Origin: Bacillota bacterium
Lineage (GTDB): Bacteria; Bacillota; Clostridia; Acetivibrionales; DSM-1351
DNA: 13,106 nt
Assembly: GCA_023436515.1 (NCBI GenBank)
Contig: JAEZIV010000411.1
Span: forward strand, 1-13,106
Reading direction: 5' to 3'
The stretch's first letter is position 1. Each line of letters begins with the position of its first letter. Shown here in pieces: positions 1 to 5,891 of the stretch. Below the pieces are notes generated by a model. That model had not been told where the DNA came from. It saw nothing but the letters and a program-made list of their open reading frames with translations, and did no database searches. The position numbers were made by a program, and so were the translations under genes.

Positions 1-9
1 CTTCGACAT
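1..9 (-). CDS. 5' end of a minus-strand gene (three codons in window)
   Basis: On the minus strand an ATG lies at 9-7, preceded by AAAAAGGAG (17-25) with a 7-nt spacer, which is a strong ribosome binding site. Only Met-Ser-Lys is visible before the window ends, so no function can be given. A second in-frame ATG exists upstream at 45-43, but it has no comparable ribosome binding site. The gene would be divergent from the DUF2975 operon. Confidence 0.55.
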
Positions 10-73
10 AATTACACTCCTTTTTGCCGCCAACTTACTAATCATAAATGGCAATGAAAAGGTATGTAAACAA

Positions 74-125
74 AAAAGACTGGTTTATCACCAATCTTTT
101 GTAAGCCAAGGTGCAACTTCTTGGC
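74..125 (-). promoter_or_regulatory. Two adjacent stem-loops in the leader of the edge gene, the second terminator-like
   Basis: Arms 74-84 and 90-100 pair over 11 positions with one mismatch (C80/A94) and a 5-nt loop. Arms 105-110 and 120-125 (GCCAAG/CTTGGC) form a second stem with a 9-nt loop. Read on the minus strand, the first stem met is 125-105. Four bases later comes 100-74, which ends in CTTTTTTG, the form of an intrinsic terminator. It lies about 65 nt before the ATG of the edge gene, so it could be an attenuator. No T-box or known riboswitch signature was recognised. Confidence 0.4.
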
Positions 126-158
126 AAGATAAAAATCATTAATAAATTATCATTAATT

Positions 159-190
159 CAAATCGGATAAGGTTGCATTTCGATTTGCAA
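159..190. repeat. Overlapping inverted repeats upstream of the DUF2975 operon
   Basis: CAAATCG (159-165) is an exact inverted copy of CGATTTG (181-187). TTGCA (173-177) pairs with TGCAA (186-190). They lie 80-110 bp upstream of the first gene, where an operator for the operon's own XRE-family regulator would be plausible. No convincing -35/-10 pair was found in 130-260, so the link to a promoter is inference. Confidence 0.25.
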
Positions 191-270
191 TTAAAGTTTA
201 CATTTAAGGAGCTATGTTCTAGACAATATATTTCCTTTAGGTAAAAAATATACCTTTTTTGGAGGTTTGT

Positions 271-741
271 ATGACGCCAAGATTACCTGTAAAGAAAAAC
301 TTAACAAGCATTATGGAGGTCTTATGCACTGTATTTCAAATTATGGGCGTGATTATAGTAGCATCTCTCCCCTGGTCCCTAAACAATTACTTACTGTTCA
401 AAAATAGTTATGTAACTAAAACCACCTATATATCAATGTTTGTCCTTCTGGTTTTATCCGGCATATGCGCCTTTTGCATCCTGGGACAGGCGAGAAAAGT
501 ACTGCGTAATATCAACAACAAGAATCCTTTTACCTATGACACAGCCAACAGAATAAAATATATCTCCTACTGGTGCCTGCCCATAGCAGCTGCTTATACA
601 ATAGCTATATATTTCATTCCGTCAGTGTTTGTAGTTCTTGTTGGCCTTACCTTTTTATTTTTGTCTGCCTGTATTCTTATAATAGCCCGTTTGTTTTATC
701 AGGCAGTAAGTTATAAGGAGGAGAACGACCTTACAATATAG
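271..741 (+). CDS. DUF2975 domain-containing membrane protein
   Basis: The product is a 156-residue integral membrane protein of the DUF2975 family, whose biochemical role is unknown. Four hydrophobic segments are visible at about 15-36, 52-72, 98-116 and 118-139. Between the second and third lies a cytoplasmic stretch with NPFT (85-88) followed by N-R-I-K, the family's recognisable core. The ATG at 271 is chosen because GGAGG (261-265) precedes it by 5 nt; an in-frame TTG at 259 has no ribosome binding site. The gene is followed after 17 nt by a small Cro/C1-type regulator. This DUF2975-XRE pairing recurs in Firmicutes and suggests a membrane protein working with, or controlled by, its partner. 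The family call is fairly secure; the function is open. Confidence 0.85.
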   Translation: MTPRLPVKKNLTSIMEVLCTVFQIMGVIIVASLPWSLNNYLLFKNSYVTKTTYISMFVLLVLSGICAFCILGQARKVLRNINNKNPFTYDTANRIKYISYWCLPIAAAYTIAIYFIPSVFVVLVGLTFLFLSACILIIARLFYQAVSYKEENDLTI

Positions 742-758
742 CTGAAGGGAGAATAAAG

Positions 759-977
759 ATGCCTATCATAGTTAATGTTGATGTAATGCTGGCAAAACGT
801 AAAATGAGTTCTATTGAGCTGGCAGAAAAAATCGGTATAACAACCGCAAATCTATCTATTTTGAAAACAAATAAAGCCAAGGCTATTAGATTCTCCACCC
901 TTGAGGAAATATGCAAGGCTTTGAACTGTCAACCCGGAGACATTCTTGAGTATGTCCCGGATGAACCCCAAGCCTGA
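759..977 (+). CDS. Small Cro/C1-type (XRE) helix-turn-helix regulator
   Basis: This 72-residue protein consists almost entirely of one XRE-type DNA-binding domain. The helix-turn-helix lies at about 19-39, with LAEKIGIT as the first helix and a recognition helix around TTANLSILKTNK. The ending STLEEICKALNCQPGDILEY (46-65) is typical of the short YozG-like regulators found beside DUF2975 proteins. There is no sensor or dimerisation extension, so it probably acts as a dimeric cytosolic DNA binder. GGGAG (747-751) precedes the ATG by 7 nt. It sits 17 nt after the DUF2975 stop and 47 nt before the DUF4173 start, so the three genes are likely co-transcribed. Autoregulation is inferred from the arrangement and has not been shown. 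Confidence 0.88.
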   Translation: MPIIVNVDVMLAKRKMSSIELAEKIGITTANLSILKTNKAKAIRFSTLEEICKALNCQPGDILEYVPDEPQA

Positions 978-1024
978 TTATTTTATAGCCTATAATAAAT
1001 CACAATTTAAGGAGCGTGTTACCC

Positions 1025-2698
1025 ATGGATGAAAAAAATAAACCTTTAGATGTGCCTTCGGAAAAGGCTAACATTAAAGCAGATGATGCACTGTCTCAGA
1101 AGGAGACCACATCTGAGGCAGCTGTAAAAGCAGCTCCCGCACAAGGTATTGCAAACAACCTGCCACCAGACATCAAACCCTATATCCCACGAAGTATGAC
1201 CCCCGAGTATCGAACCCTAAAGACAAAGGTTACATCACCTAAGGGACTGATCCTTACAGTATTAAGTATTCTTCTTGCCATATTATTTACAGAAACAATT
1301 TTTTTGGGTACCTCAGGTATTTCAGTTCCCGTATTCGCTATAGCCTTTTATAGCACCCTCTTCTACTTCTTCAGAGATATAGAAAAACCCTTGAGCAAGC
1401 CCGGCGTTTACTTGACCCTCCCGGTGTTTCTGATGGCCTTCAGCTTTTTCCTGCATTACAATCCCAGTACCCAGTTCATTACCTGGCTCACATTGATAGG
1501 GCTGATTTTCATACAGCTTGTAATGCTTGGCAACAACCCTGCCCGGAGCATATTCTCCTTTGATATGTTTATTAAGGTCATGGTCAATATTATTGGGAGG
1601 GCTTTCACCAACCTCCCACTGCCTTTTGTATCTCTGACCGTGCTAAAGGGTAAAAAAACACAGGCCTCGAAGAATGTGGTCTTGATATTAATTGGAATAT
1701 TTGTTTCCTTGCCTGTTGCATTAATTCTCTTGGGGCTGTTTATGAATGCAGATGCGCTCTTCGAGAACGCTGTTAAAAACAGTATTGACTATATTGGCTT
1801 AGACTTTGGAATCCTGTTTATGGATTTGTTTCTTGGGTTCCTGGGAGGGTTTCTCCTATCTGCTGTATTATTGGGCTTAAAGTACGATGAAAGTCCACAG
1901 AAACCGGTCGGCAAGGTTGGAAACTGTATTGACGGACTTGTTGTCGGTACCTTTACTACAGTAATAAATATACTTCTTATTTCCTTTGTGGGCTTTCAGT
2001 TTGTGTATTTATTCGGTGGGGCCGCGAATATTTCCCTCTCCGACATAACCTATGCCGAGTATGCCAGAAGAGGCTTTTTTGAACTGGTAGCTGCCTCGGT
2101 AATCATATTCTCCATTGCCCTCTTCGCCCTTGTCATGACAAAGCGTAAGGAAAAGAGGCTGCCAGTTTGGATTCAGATATCCACCCTTCTTCTCTGCCTT
2201 TGTAATGGTATTCTGCTAGTCTCAGCCTTAAAGAGAATGCTTTTATATGTTGATGTATACGGATTGAGTGTAAAACGTATGCTTACCCTATGGCTTATGT
2301 GCATTATCGGTCTATGCCTTGTGTGGATGCTCATTAAATGCTTTAAGCCTGATATGGATGTGCTGAGACTTATTGGGATCACTGTGGTGGCAGCTGTTTG
2401 CGTTTTAAGCCTGACTAATACCGAAAGAGTAATTGCCAAATACAATATTGATCGATACCTCAGCAGCCCTGCCAATACAACAATAGATATTTACCACCTC
2501 GGTAGGCTATCCTACACAGCAGCGCCTGAAATAGCACGGTTGAGGAATTTGGAGCCGGGTAAAAATCAACCGACGGCTAGTGATATAGAGGATATATTAT
2601 TGAATCAAAAATCCAGCTTTGAAAGCAGAAACAAGCTATATGGCTTTACACTTGACAGTATTGAAGTAAAACGTTTGTTTTCAAGCTTGAACAAGTAA
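1025..2698 (+). CDS. DUF4173 (DUF4153-like) polytopic membrane protein
   Basis: This is a 557-residue multi-pass membrane protein of unknown function. The first 70 or so residues are hydrophilic, rich in Ala, Lys and Glu, and probably disordered and cytosolic. About eleven hydrophobic segments follow, roughly between residues 73 and 465, and the C-terminus (about 466-557) is soluble. The motif YAEYARRGFFELV (343-355) is the signature of the DUF4153/DUF4173 group. TERVIAKYNIDRYL (466-479), after the last segment, matches the usual family ending. The ATG at 1025 has AAGGAG (1009-1014) 10 nt upstream; the in-frame GTG at 1016 is only 1 nt from that site and was rejected. It appears to be the last gene of the DUF2975-XRE operon. 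DUF4173 genes are often found with such regulators, but no reaction can be assigned. Confidence 0.82.
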   Translation: MDEKNKPLDVPSEKANIKADDALSQKETTSEAAVKAAPAQGIANNLPPDIKPYIPRSMTPEYRTLKTKVTSPKGLILTVLSILLAILFTETIFLGTSGISVPVFAIAFYSTLFYFFRDIEKPLSKPGVYLTLPVFLMAFSFFLHYNPSTQFITWLTLIGLIFIQLVMLGNNPARSIFSFDMFIKVMVNIIGRAFTNLPLPFVSLTVLKGKKTQASKNVVLILIGIFVSLPVALILLGLFMNADALFENAVKNSIDYIGLDFGILFMDLFLGFLGGFLLSAVLLGLKYDESPQKPVGKVGNCIDGLVVGTFTTVINILLISFVGFQFVYLFGGAANISLSDITYAEYARRGFFELVAASVIIFSIALFALVMTKRKEKRLPVWIQISTLLLCLCNGILLVSALKRMLLYVDVYGLSVKRMLTLWLMCIIGLCLVWMLIKCFKPDMDVLRLIGITVVAAVCVLSLTNTERVIAKYNIDRYLSSPANTTIDIYHLGRLSYTAAPEIARLRNLEPGKNQPTASDIEDILLNQKSSFESRNKLYGFTLDSIEVKRLFSSLNK

Positions 2699-2706
2699 CC
2701 TTGTTC
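2689..2706 (+). terminator. Weak stem-loop over the DUF4173 stop codon
   Basis: GAACAAG (2689-2695) and CTTGTTC (2700-2706) pair perfectly around a TAAC loop that contains the stop codon. There is no T-tract after it, so it is at best a weak or Rho-assisted terminator. It may instead protect the 3' end of the message. Confidence 0.25.
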
Positions 2707-2731
2707 CTAATGTGTCTGTCCTTAATGGGTA

Positions 2732-2760
2732 TTGACATAATGCAGGTGTAATGCTATAAA
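2732..2760 (+). promoter_or_regulatory. Sigma-A-type promoter of the DUF815 gene
   Basis: A perfect -35 box TTGACA (2732-2737) is followed after exactly 17 nt by TATAAA (2755-2760). A TG at 2752-2753 forms an extended -10. Transcription should start near 2767, leaving a leader of about 73 nt. Apart from one base in the -10 box, this is the consensus, and it separates the DUF815 gene from the upstream operon. Confidence 0.8.
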
Positions 2761-2767
2761 GTAAGAA

Positions 2768-2831
2768 ACACAGACATGTCCGGTTACCCTGCAGCAGCGG
2801 GAATGCCTTTGTCAATCAGCTGTGTCAAAGG
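2768..2831 (+). promoter_or_regulatory. Structured leader able to cover the DUF815 ribosome binding site
   Basis: ACACAG (2768-2773), near the predicted transcript start, pairs with CTGTGT (2820-2825) just before the ribosome binding site. Inside lies a C-rich/G-rich hairpin (2787-2792 with 2797-2801). An alternative stem pairs CCTTTG (2806-2811) with CAAAGG (2826-2831), which contains the Shine-Dalgarno sequence. The two stems overlap in space, so they could be alternatives. No known riboswitch class was recognised; regulation is inferred from pairing alone. Confidence 0.35.
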
Positions 2832-2839
2832 ATGGTTTC

Positions 2840-4135
2840 ATGTTTATTAACACCAACGAGTTGCTTCTGTATCGTAAATTTGAATATCGGCATACCTTTG
2901 ACTCTTTTGTTTGGGTCATTAATAATTATGACAAAATAAACTATGAAGAAATCAAAAAAACTGTTTATACCTGTACTGGAGAAGTCATTCAAATAGCTGT
3001 CAGGTTTGGATTTAAGGGAAATCTCTGGCATAACTTTTTGACCTACCTGTTAATTAGTAGCGAAAATTCCTTTTCTATGGCTCTCGAAATGGGAGGCAGC
3101 GTAAGCGGCACCATTAAAACCCTGGCTCTAAGGGATTTTGAGATCTTCAAGCAGCTGTACGATTTTGATCTAAGCTTAATTGACAGGGTTCTTGGCCTTA
3201 ATTGCCTAACACCAATACTAAGTTTTGAAAACTCCGAGGGTTCAAAGGCTATATTAAATGAAACGGTCGGAAATGCCCTTTATGACCTTTCAATAGCCCT
3301 CAGCAGCACAGACAGCGCCCAGGACTTTTATGCTTGCATGCACGGGTTCTATACCAAATATGGTGCCGGAAGGTTTGCATTGTTCAAAGCCTTTAAGGTC
3401 TGTCTCTCCGGTGAGGGAACAGAAATCCATCCGATTTTTAAAACTGAGGAGCTTCTTTTAAGTGATCTGGTTGGCTATGAGCTTCAGAAAAAAGAGCTGG
3501 TAAAAAATACCGAGGATTTCTTGAAGGGCTATAGGGCAAACAATGTACTTCTTTTTGGTGACAGCGGTACCGGTAAGTCCTCCAGCATTAAGGCTATCCT
3601 CAATGAGTATTCTGACCGCGGTCTAAGGATGATAGAGGTGTACAAGCATCAGCTTGCTAGCCTGCAGGATATATTGCAGCAGCTGAGAGACAGGAACTAT
3701 AAATTCATTATTTATATGGACGACTTATCCTTCGAGGATTTTGAAATAGAATATAAACATCTGAAGGCTATAATAGAGGGCGGCCTCGAGGCCCATCCCA
3801 ATAACGTTTTGCTTTATGCCACCTCGAACAGACGACACCTGATCCGAGAAAAATGGAGTGACAAGGCTGATAGGGATGATGAGCTCCATACCAACGATAC
3901 TGTTCAGGAAAAGCTGTCCCTGGCCTCCAGGTTTGGCCTTTCAATCCTGTATATTTCTCCGTCAAAGAAGGAATTTAACAATATAGTCCGGGTTCTCGCC
4001 CAGAAGAATAATATTTCTCTTCCCGAAGAGGAATTGCTTCTTGAAGCAAACAGGTGGGAAATGCGGCATGGCGGTTTATCAGGCAGAACCGCTCATCATT
4101 TTATCAATTACCTTAAAACTATTTCTGCCGATTAA
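2840..4135 (+). CDS. DUF815-family AAA+ ATPase
   Basis: This is a cytosolic 431-residue ATPase. The N-terminal half (about 1-200) is helical and lacks recognisable motifs. The C-terminal half is the DUF815/AAA+ core, with Walker A GDSGTGKS (240-247), Walker B IIYMDD (DD at 294-295), a sensor-1-like TSNRR (328-332), and SLASRFG (360-366), whose arginine is the likely finger. The last motif, with the preceding EKL, is the hallmark of DUF815. The substrate of the family is not established; it may remodel a protein or nucleic acid complex. The ATG at 2840 is preceded by AAGGA (2828-2832) with a 7-nt spacer. An in-frame GTG at 2822 lies upstream of that site and is rejected. The gene appears monocistronic with its own promoter, and its last codons are part of a tandem repeat. 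Confidence 0.85.
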   Translation: MFINTNELLLYRKFEYRHTFDSFVWVINNYDKINYEEIKKTVYTCTGEVIQIAVRFGFKGNLWHNFLTYLLISSENSFSMALEMGGSVSGTIKTLALRDFEIFKQLYDFDLSLIDRVLGLNCLTPILSFENSEGSKAILNETVGNALYDLSIALSSTDSAQDFYACMHGFYTKYGAGRFALFKAFKVCLSGEGTEIHPIFKTEELLLSDLVGYELQKKELVKNTEDFLKGYRANNVLLFGDSGTGKSSSIKAILNEYSDRGLRMIEVYKHQLASLQDILQQLRDRNYKFIIYMDDLSFEDFEIEYKHLKAIIEGGLEAHPNNVLLYATSNRRHLIREKWSDKADRDDELHTNDTVQEKLSLASRFGLSILYISPSKKEFNNIVRVLAQKNNISLPEEELLLEANRWEMRHGGLSGRTAHHFINYLKTISAD

Positions 4136-4202
4136 AGCTGACAGTTTACTTTGAGGGAAGCTATAAAACTATTTCTGCCGACTAAAGCTGGCAGTTTACT
4201 TT
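4115..4202 (+). repeat. Tandem 38-bp direct repeat, 50-bp period, across the DUF815 stop codon
   Basis: 4115-4152 and 4165-4202 are identical at 36 of 38 positions (differences at 4132/4182 and 4141/4191). The first copy encodes the end of the ATPase, including its TAA at 4133-4135; the second is non-coding. The period is exactly 50 bp, and the remaining 12 bp of each unit are only loosely alike. It looks like a local duplication of the gene's 3' end and the sequence that follows. Confidence 0.85.
4175..4202 (+). terminator. Possible weak terminator of the DUF815 gene in the second repeat copy
   Basis: CTGCC (4175-4179) pairs with GGCAG (4190-4194) around a 10-nt loop, and TTTACTTT follows. 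The first copy carries a change (A4141) that breaks this stem, so only the second copy can form it fully. The stem is short and the T-tract interrupted. Confidence 0.3.
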
Positions 4203-4275
4203 ATGGAACTTTGAAGTAGTATGCAATAGCTGCAGTACTATAAAACTAAATAAATAATGACACTTGGGGGTTGCC

Positions 4276-5517
4276 ATGTCGCGAAGACTTAAAGTTTTTG
4301 TTCTTTTAGTTATCTATACAATTGCCTCCTTGGTACCTCTTCCCCCTGCTACAGCAAAGACAGCCTATTCAAAAACACTGGAGCAGATATATAAGAGCAA
4401 GGATGTCTACAAGGATACTGAAACACGTTTGAGCGAACTTAATAAAGCTTATAGCAATATTACATATTTGTTTACTGCAGGCCAGTCAGTACAAAAACGA
4501 AACCTTTCGGTGCTTAAGGTGGGAAATGGGCCTAAAAAGCTCTTCATTAATGCCTCCCATCATCCACGGGAATATATGGGTACAATTCTTACCCTCCATC
4601 AGATTCAGTACATTTTGGAAGCCTATGCCGCTAATAAAACCATAGACAATTGTAACATAAGAAAGCTTCTGGACAAGGAAATATCCTTTTACTTTATGCC
4701 TCTTGTCAATCCCGATGGAGTACAGATTTGCGTCAATGGCTCGCCGTCATACTATTTTAATGCAAATAAGGTGGATTTGAATCATAATTACGACGCCCTT
4801 TGGTTCAAGGAAATCACAAAAAACTATTCCACAGGTCCAAATGCCTTTTCAGAGCCTGAGACTCAAGCTGTTAAGGCACTCTGTGAAGAAATTGAGTTCG
4901 AATTGACCATAGCCTATCATGCAGCCGGAGATATTATTTATTGGTATTTCGGCCAGCAGGGAGAAGAGAGGAAAAGAGACCAGTCCTATGCAAATATGCT
5001 TAAAAATCTGACAGGCTACAGCCTTGTGAGCCCGGCCAACTACAAGTCCTCAACCTCAGGCTTTAAGGATTGGTGTATCATGAAGCTGAAAATTCCGTCC
5101 TTTACAATTGAGATTGGCGGGAAACGGGGCTTAAGCAAGCCGGTCGAGTGGTCGTTATACAACTCTATCTGGGAAAAAAACAAGCTTGTACCTGTGCGAA
5201 CTGCAACACAGCTGCTAAACCAGAAAACTTTTAAGGGTGATCAGAAAGCCTCACTTATTCACAATAATAAGCTTGTTGTTCTTGAGCAGAGCATTGTTTC
5301 AGAAAAAGGAAAAAGCTATATCTCAGTAAAGGACGCTCAAAAGCTTGGTATGAGCTCCTTACAAAAATCTGTGCTCGATGAACTGGCTAAGTCACAGATA
5401 ACAAAAGGGAGTATAAGCTATGTTCCTCTGGAAGCCCTTGCAGAAAAGCTTGGATTGACAGGTCGGTTTGAAAAGAACGCAAATACTTACTATTTAGAAG
5501 GAAATATCGCTGAGTAA
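4276..5517 (+). CDS. Secreted M14-family zinc peptidase (muropeptidase-like) with probable stalk domain
   Basis: The product is a 413-residue exported protein. Residues 1-27 form a signal peptide: basic SRRLK, a hydrophobic core, and ATA before a likely cut after 27. The peptidase domain (about 30-305) has zinc ligands H96 and E99 in HPRE, the third ligand H215 in AYHAAG, and catalytic E279 in FTIEIGG. VNPDG (144-148) and GFKDW (262-266) fit the gamma-D-glutamyl-diamino-acid endopeptidase branch of M14, so peptidoglycan stem peptides are the likely substrate (inference). The Arg of the DLNRN motif that holds the substrate carboxylate in carboxypeptidase A is His170 here. The C-terminus (about 325-409) resembles a copper-amine-oxidase-N-like stalk domain (YISVKDAQKLGM, YVPLEALAEKLGL). 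The ATG at 4276 was preferred to the in-frame TTG at 4264, which overlaps the G-rich ribosome binding site. Confidence 0.85.
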   Translation: MSRRLKVFVLLVIYTIASLVPLPPATAKTAYSKTLEQIYKSKDVYKDTETRLSELNKAYSNITYLFTAGQSVQKRNLSVLKVGNGPKKLFINASHHPREYMGTILTLHQIQYILEAYAANKTIDNCNIRKLLDKEISFYFMPLVNPDGVQICVNGSPSYYFNANKVDLNHNYDALWFKEITKNYSTGPNAFSEPETQAVKALCEEIEFELTIAYHAAGDIIYWYFGQQGEERKRDQSYANMLKNLTGYSLVSPANYKSSTSGFKDWCIMKLKIPSFTIEIGGKRGLSKPVEWSLYNSIWEKNKLVPVRTATQLLNQKTFKGDQKASLIHNNKLVVLEQSIVSEKGKSYISVKDAQKLGMSSLQKSVLDELAKSQITKGSISYVPLEALAEKLGLTGRFEKNANTYYLEGNIAE

Positions 5518-5582
5518 AGTCATTTTTATACTATAATTACCTTTCCTGGTATTTGCCGGGTTACTTCTGGTAATACTGAATA

Positions 5583-5588
5583 TATAAT
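5583..5588 (+). promoter_or_regulatory. Candidate -10 box for the small basic protein gene
   Basis: A perfect TATAAT lies at 5583-5588. The best -35 partner is TTACTT (5561-5566), 16 nt upstream, which is poor. A start near 5595 would place the 5597-5626 stem-loop at the 5' end of the transcript. Confidence 0.3.
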
Positions 5589-5596
5589 TACAGGAT

Positions 5597-5626
5597 TTAC
5601 ACCAATTGAACATATGCCTGGTGTAA
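5597..5626 (+). repeat. Stem-loop upstream of the small basic protein gene
   Basis: TTACACCA (5597-5604) and TGGTGTAA (5619-5626) form a perfect 8-bp stem with a 14-nt loop. A TTTTT run follows at 5633-5637, too far away for a canonical terminator. It could be a leader element of the small gene or a remote terminator of the M14 gene, which ends 80 nt earlier. Confidence 0.4.
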
Positions 5627-5660
5627 CCGAGCTTTTTGTATTATGAAAGGAGTTTATTGT

Positions 5661-5771
5661 ATGGGTGACAAGGGCAGTGCTAAGAAAGCACCAAAGATGA
5701 CTAAGAAAGAGGCAAGAGCCGCCAAAAATGCTGCTAAGAGCAGTAAGAATACTGAGGAGACTAAACCATAA
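5661..5771 (+). CDS. Lys/Ala-rich small basic protein, unknown function
   Basis: This is a 36-codon ORF starting MGDKGSAKKA and ending TAA, directly followed by a second in-frame TAA. AAAGGAG (5646-5652) precedes the ATG by 8 nt, an excellent ribosome binding site. The product has 10 Lys, 1 Arg and 7 Ala against only 4 acidic residues. It is hydrophilic throughout, has no membrane segment or cysteine, and is probably disordered or helical. Such composition resembles nucleic-acid-binding or ribosome-associated tails, but no family is recognised. It sits alone between the M14 gene and a bidirectional terminator, with its own candidate -10 box. Confidence rests on the ribosome binding site and the following terminator, not on homology. 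Confidence 0.6.
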   Translation: MGDKGSAKKAPKMTKKEARAAKNAAKSSKNTEETKP

Positions 5772-5831
5772 TAAGCACATAACATAGTGTATTAGGAGCC
5801 TCTGATACCGACGCTCCCATAGCACCAAAAT

Positions 5832-5891
5832 AGAAAGAACCGCTGCACCTATATCTACTCACGCTTAGATACGGCACAGCGGTTCTTTTCT
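5832..5891. terminator. Bidirectional intrinsic terminator between the small basic gene and helD
   Basis: AGAACCGCTG (5836-5845) is the exact inverted copy of 5877-5886. The stem extends outward with A/T pairs and a one-base bulge, and inward through TATCT (5852-5856) with AGATA (5867-5871). T-rich tails lie on both strands: TTCTTTTCT on plus, and TTCTTTCTATTTT on minus. It serves the small gene on plus and helD on minus. The right arm ends against the helD stop codon at 5892-5890. Confidence 0.85.

Noticed and set aside
206..222. AAGGAG followed by ATG TTC TAG, a possible start-stop mini-ORF
   Set aside because: The spacer is only 2 nt and the motif is tiny, so chance is the simpler explanation.
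239..260. AGGTA/TACCT hairpin followed by six T, like an attenuator before the DUF2975 gene
   Set aside because: The stem is only 5 bp of mostly A/T pairs, too weak to terminate, and no promoter was found above it.
259..270. In-frame TTG start adding four residues to the DUF2975 protein
   Set aside because: It overlaps the GGAGG that serves ATG 271 and has no ribosome binding site of its own.
4239..4244. TATAAA before the M14 gene as a promoter -10
   Set aside because: No acceptable -35 lies 16-18 nt upstream; TTGAAG at 4211 is 22 nt away.
5536..5574. ATTACC/GGTAAT inverted repeat after the M14 gene as its terminator
   Set aside because: The arms are 6 bp and 27 nt apart, with several competing short pairings and no T-tract.
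5526..5828. Minus-strand 100-codon open frame opposite the small basic protein gene
   Set aside because: It has no convincing ribosome binding site or family resemblance, and it runs against the better-supported plus-strand small gene.
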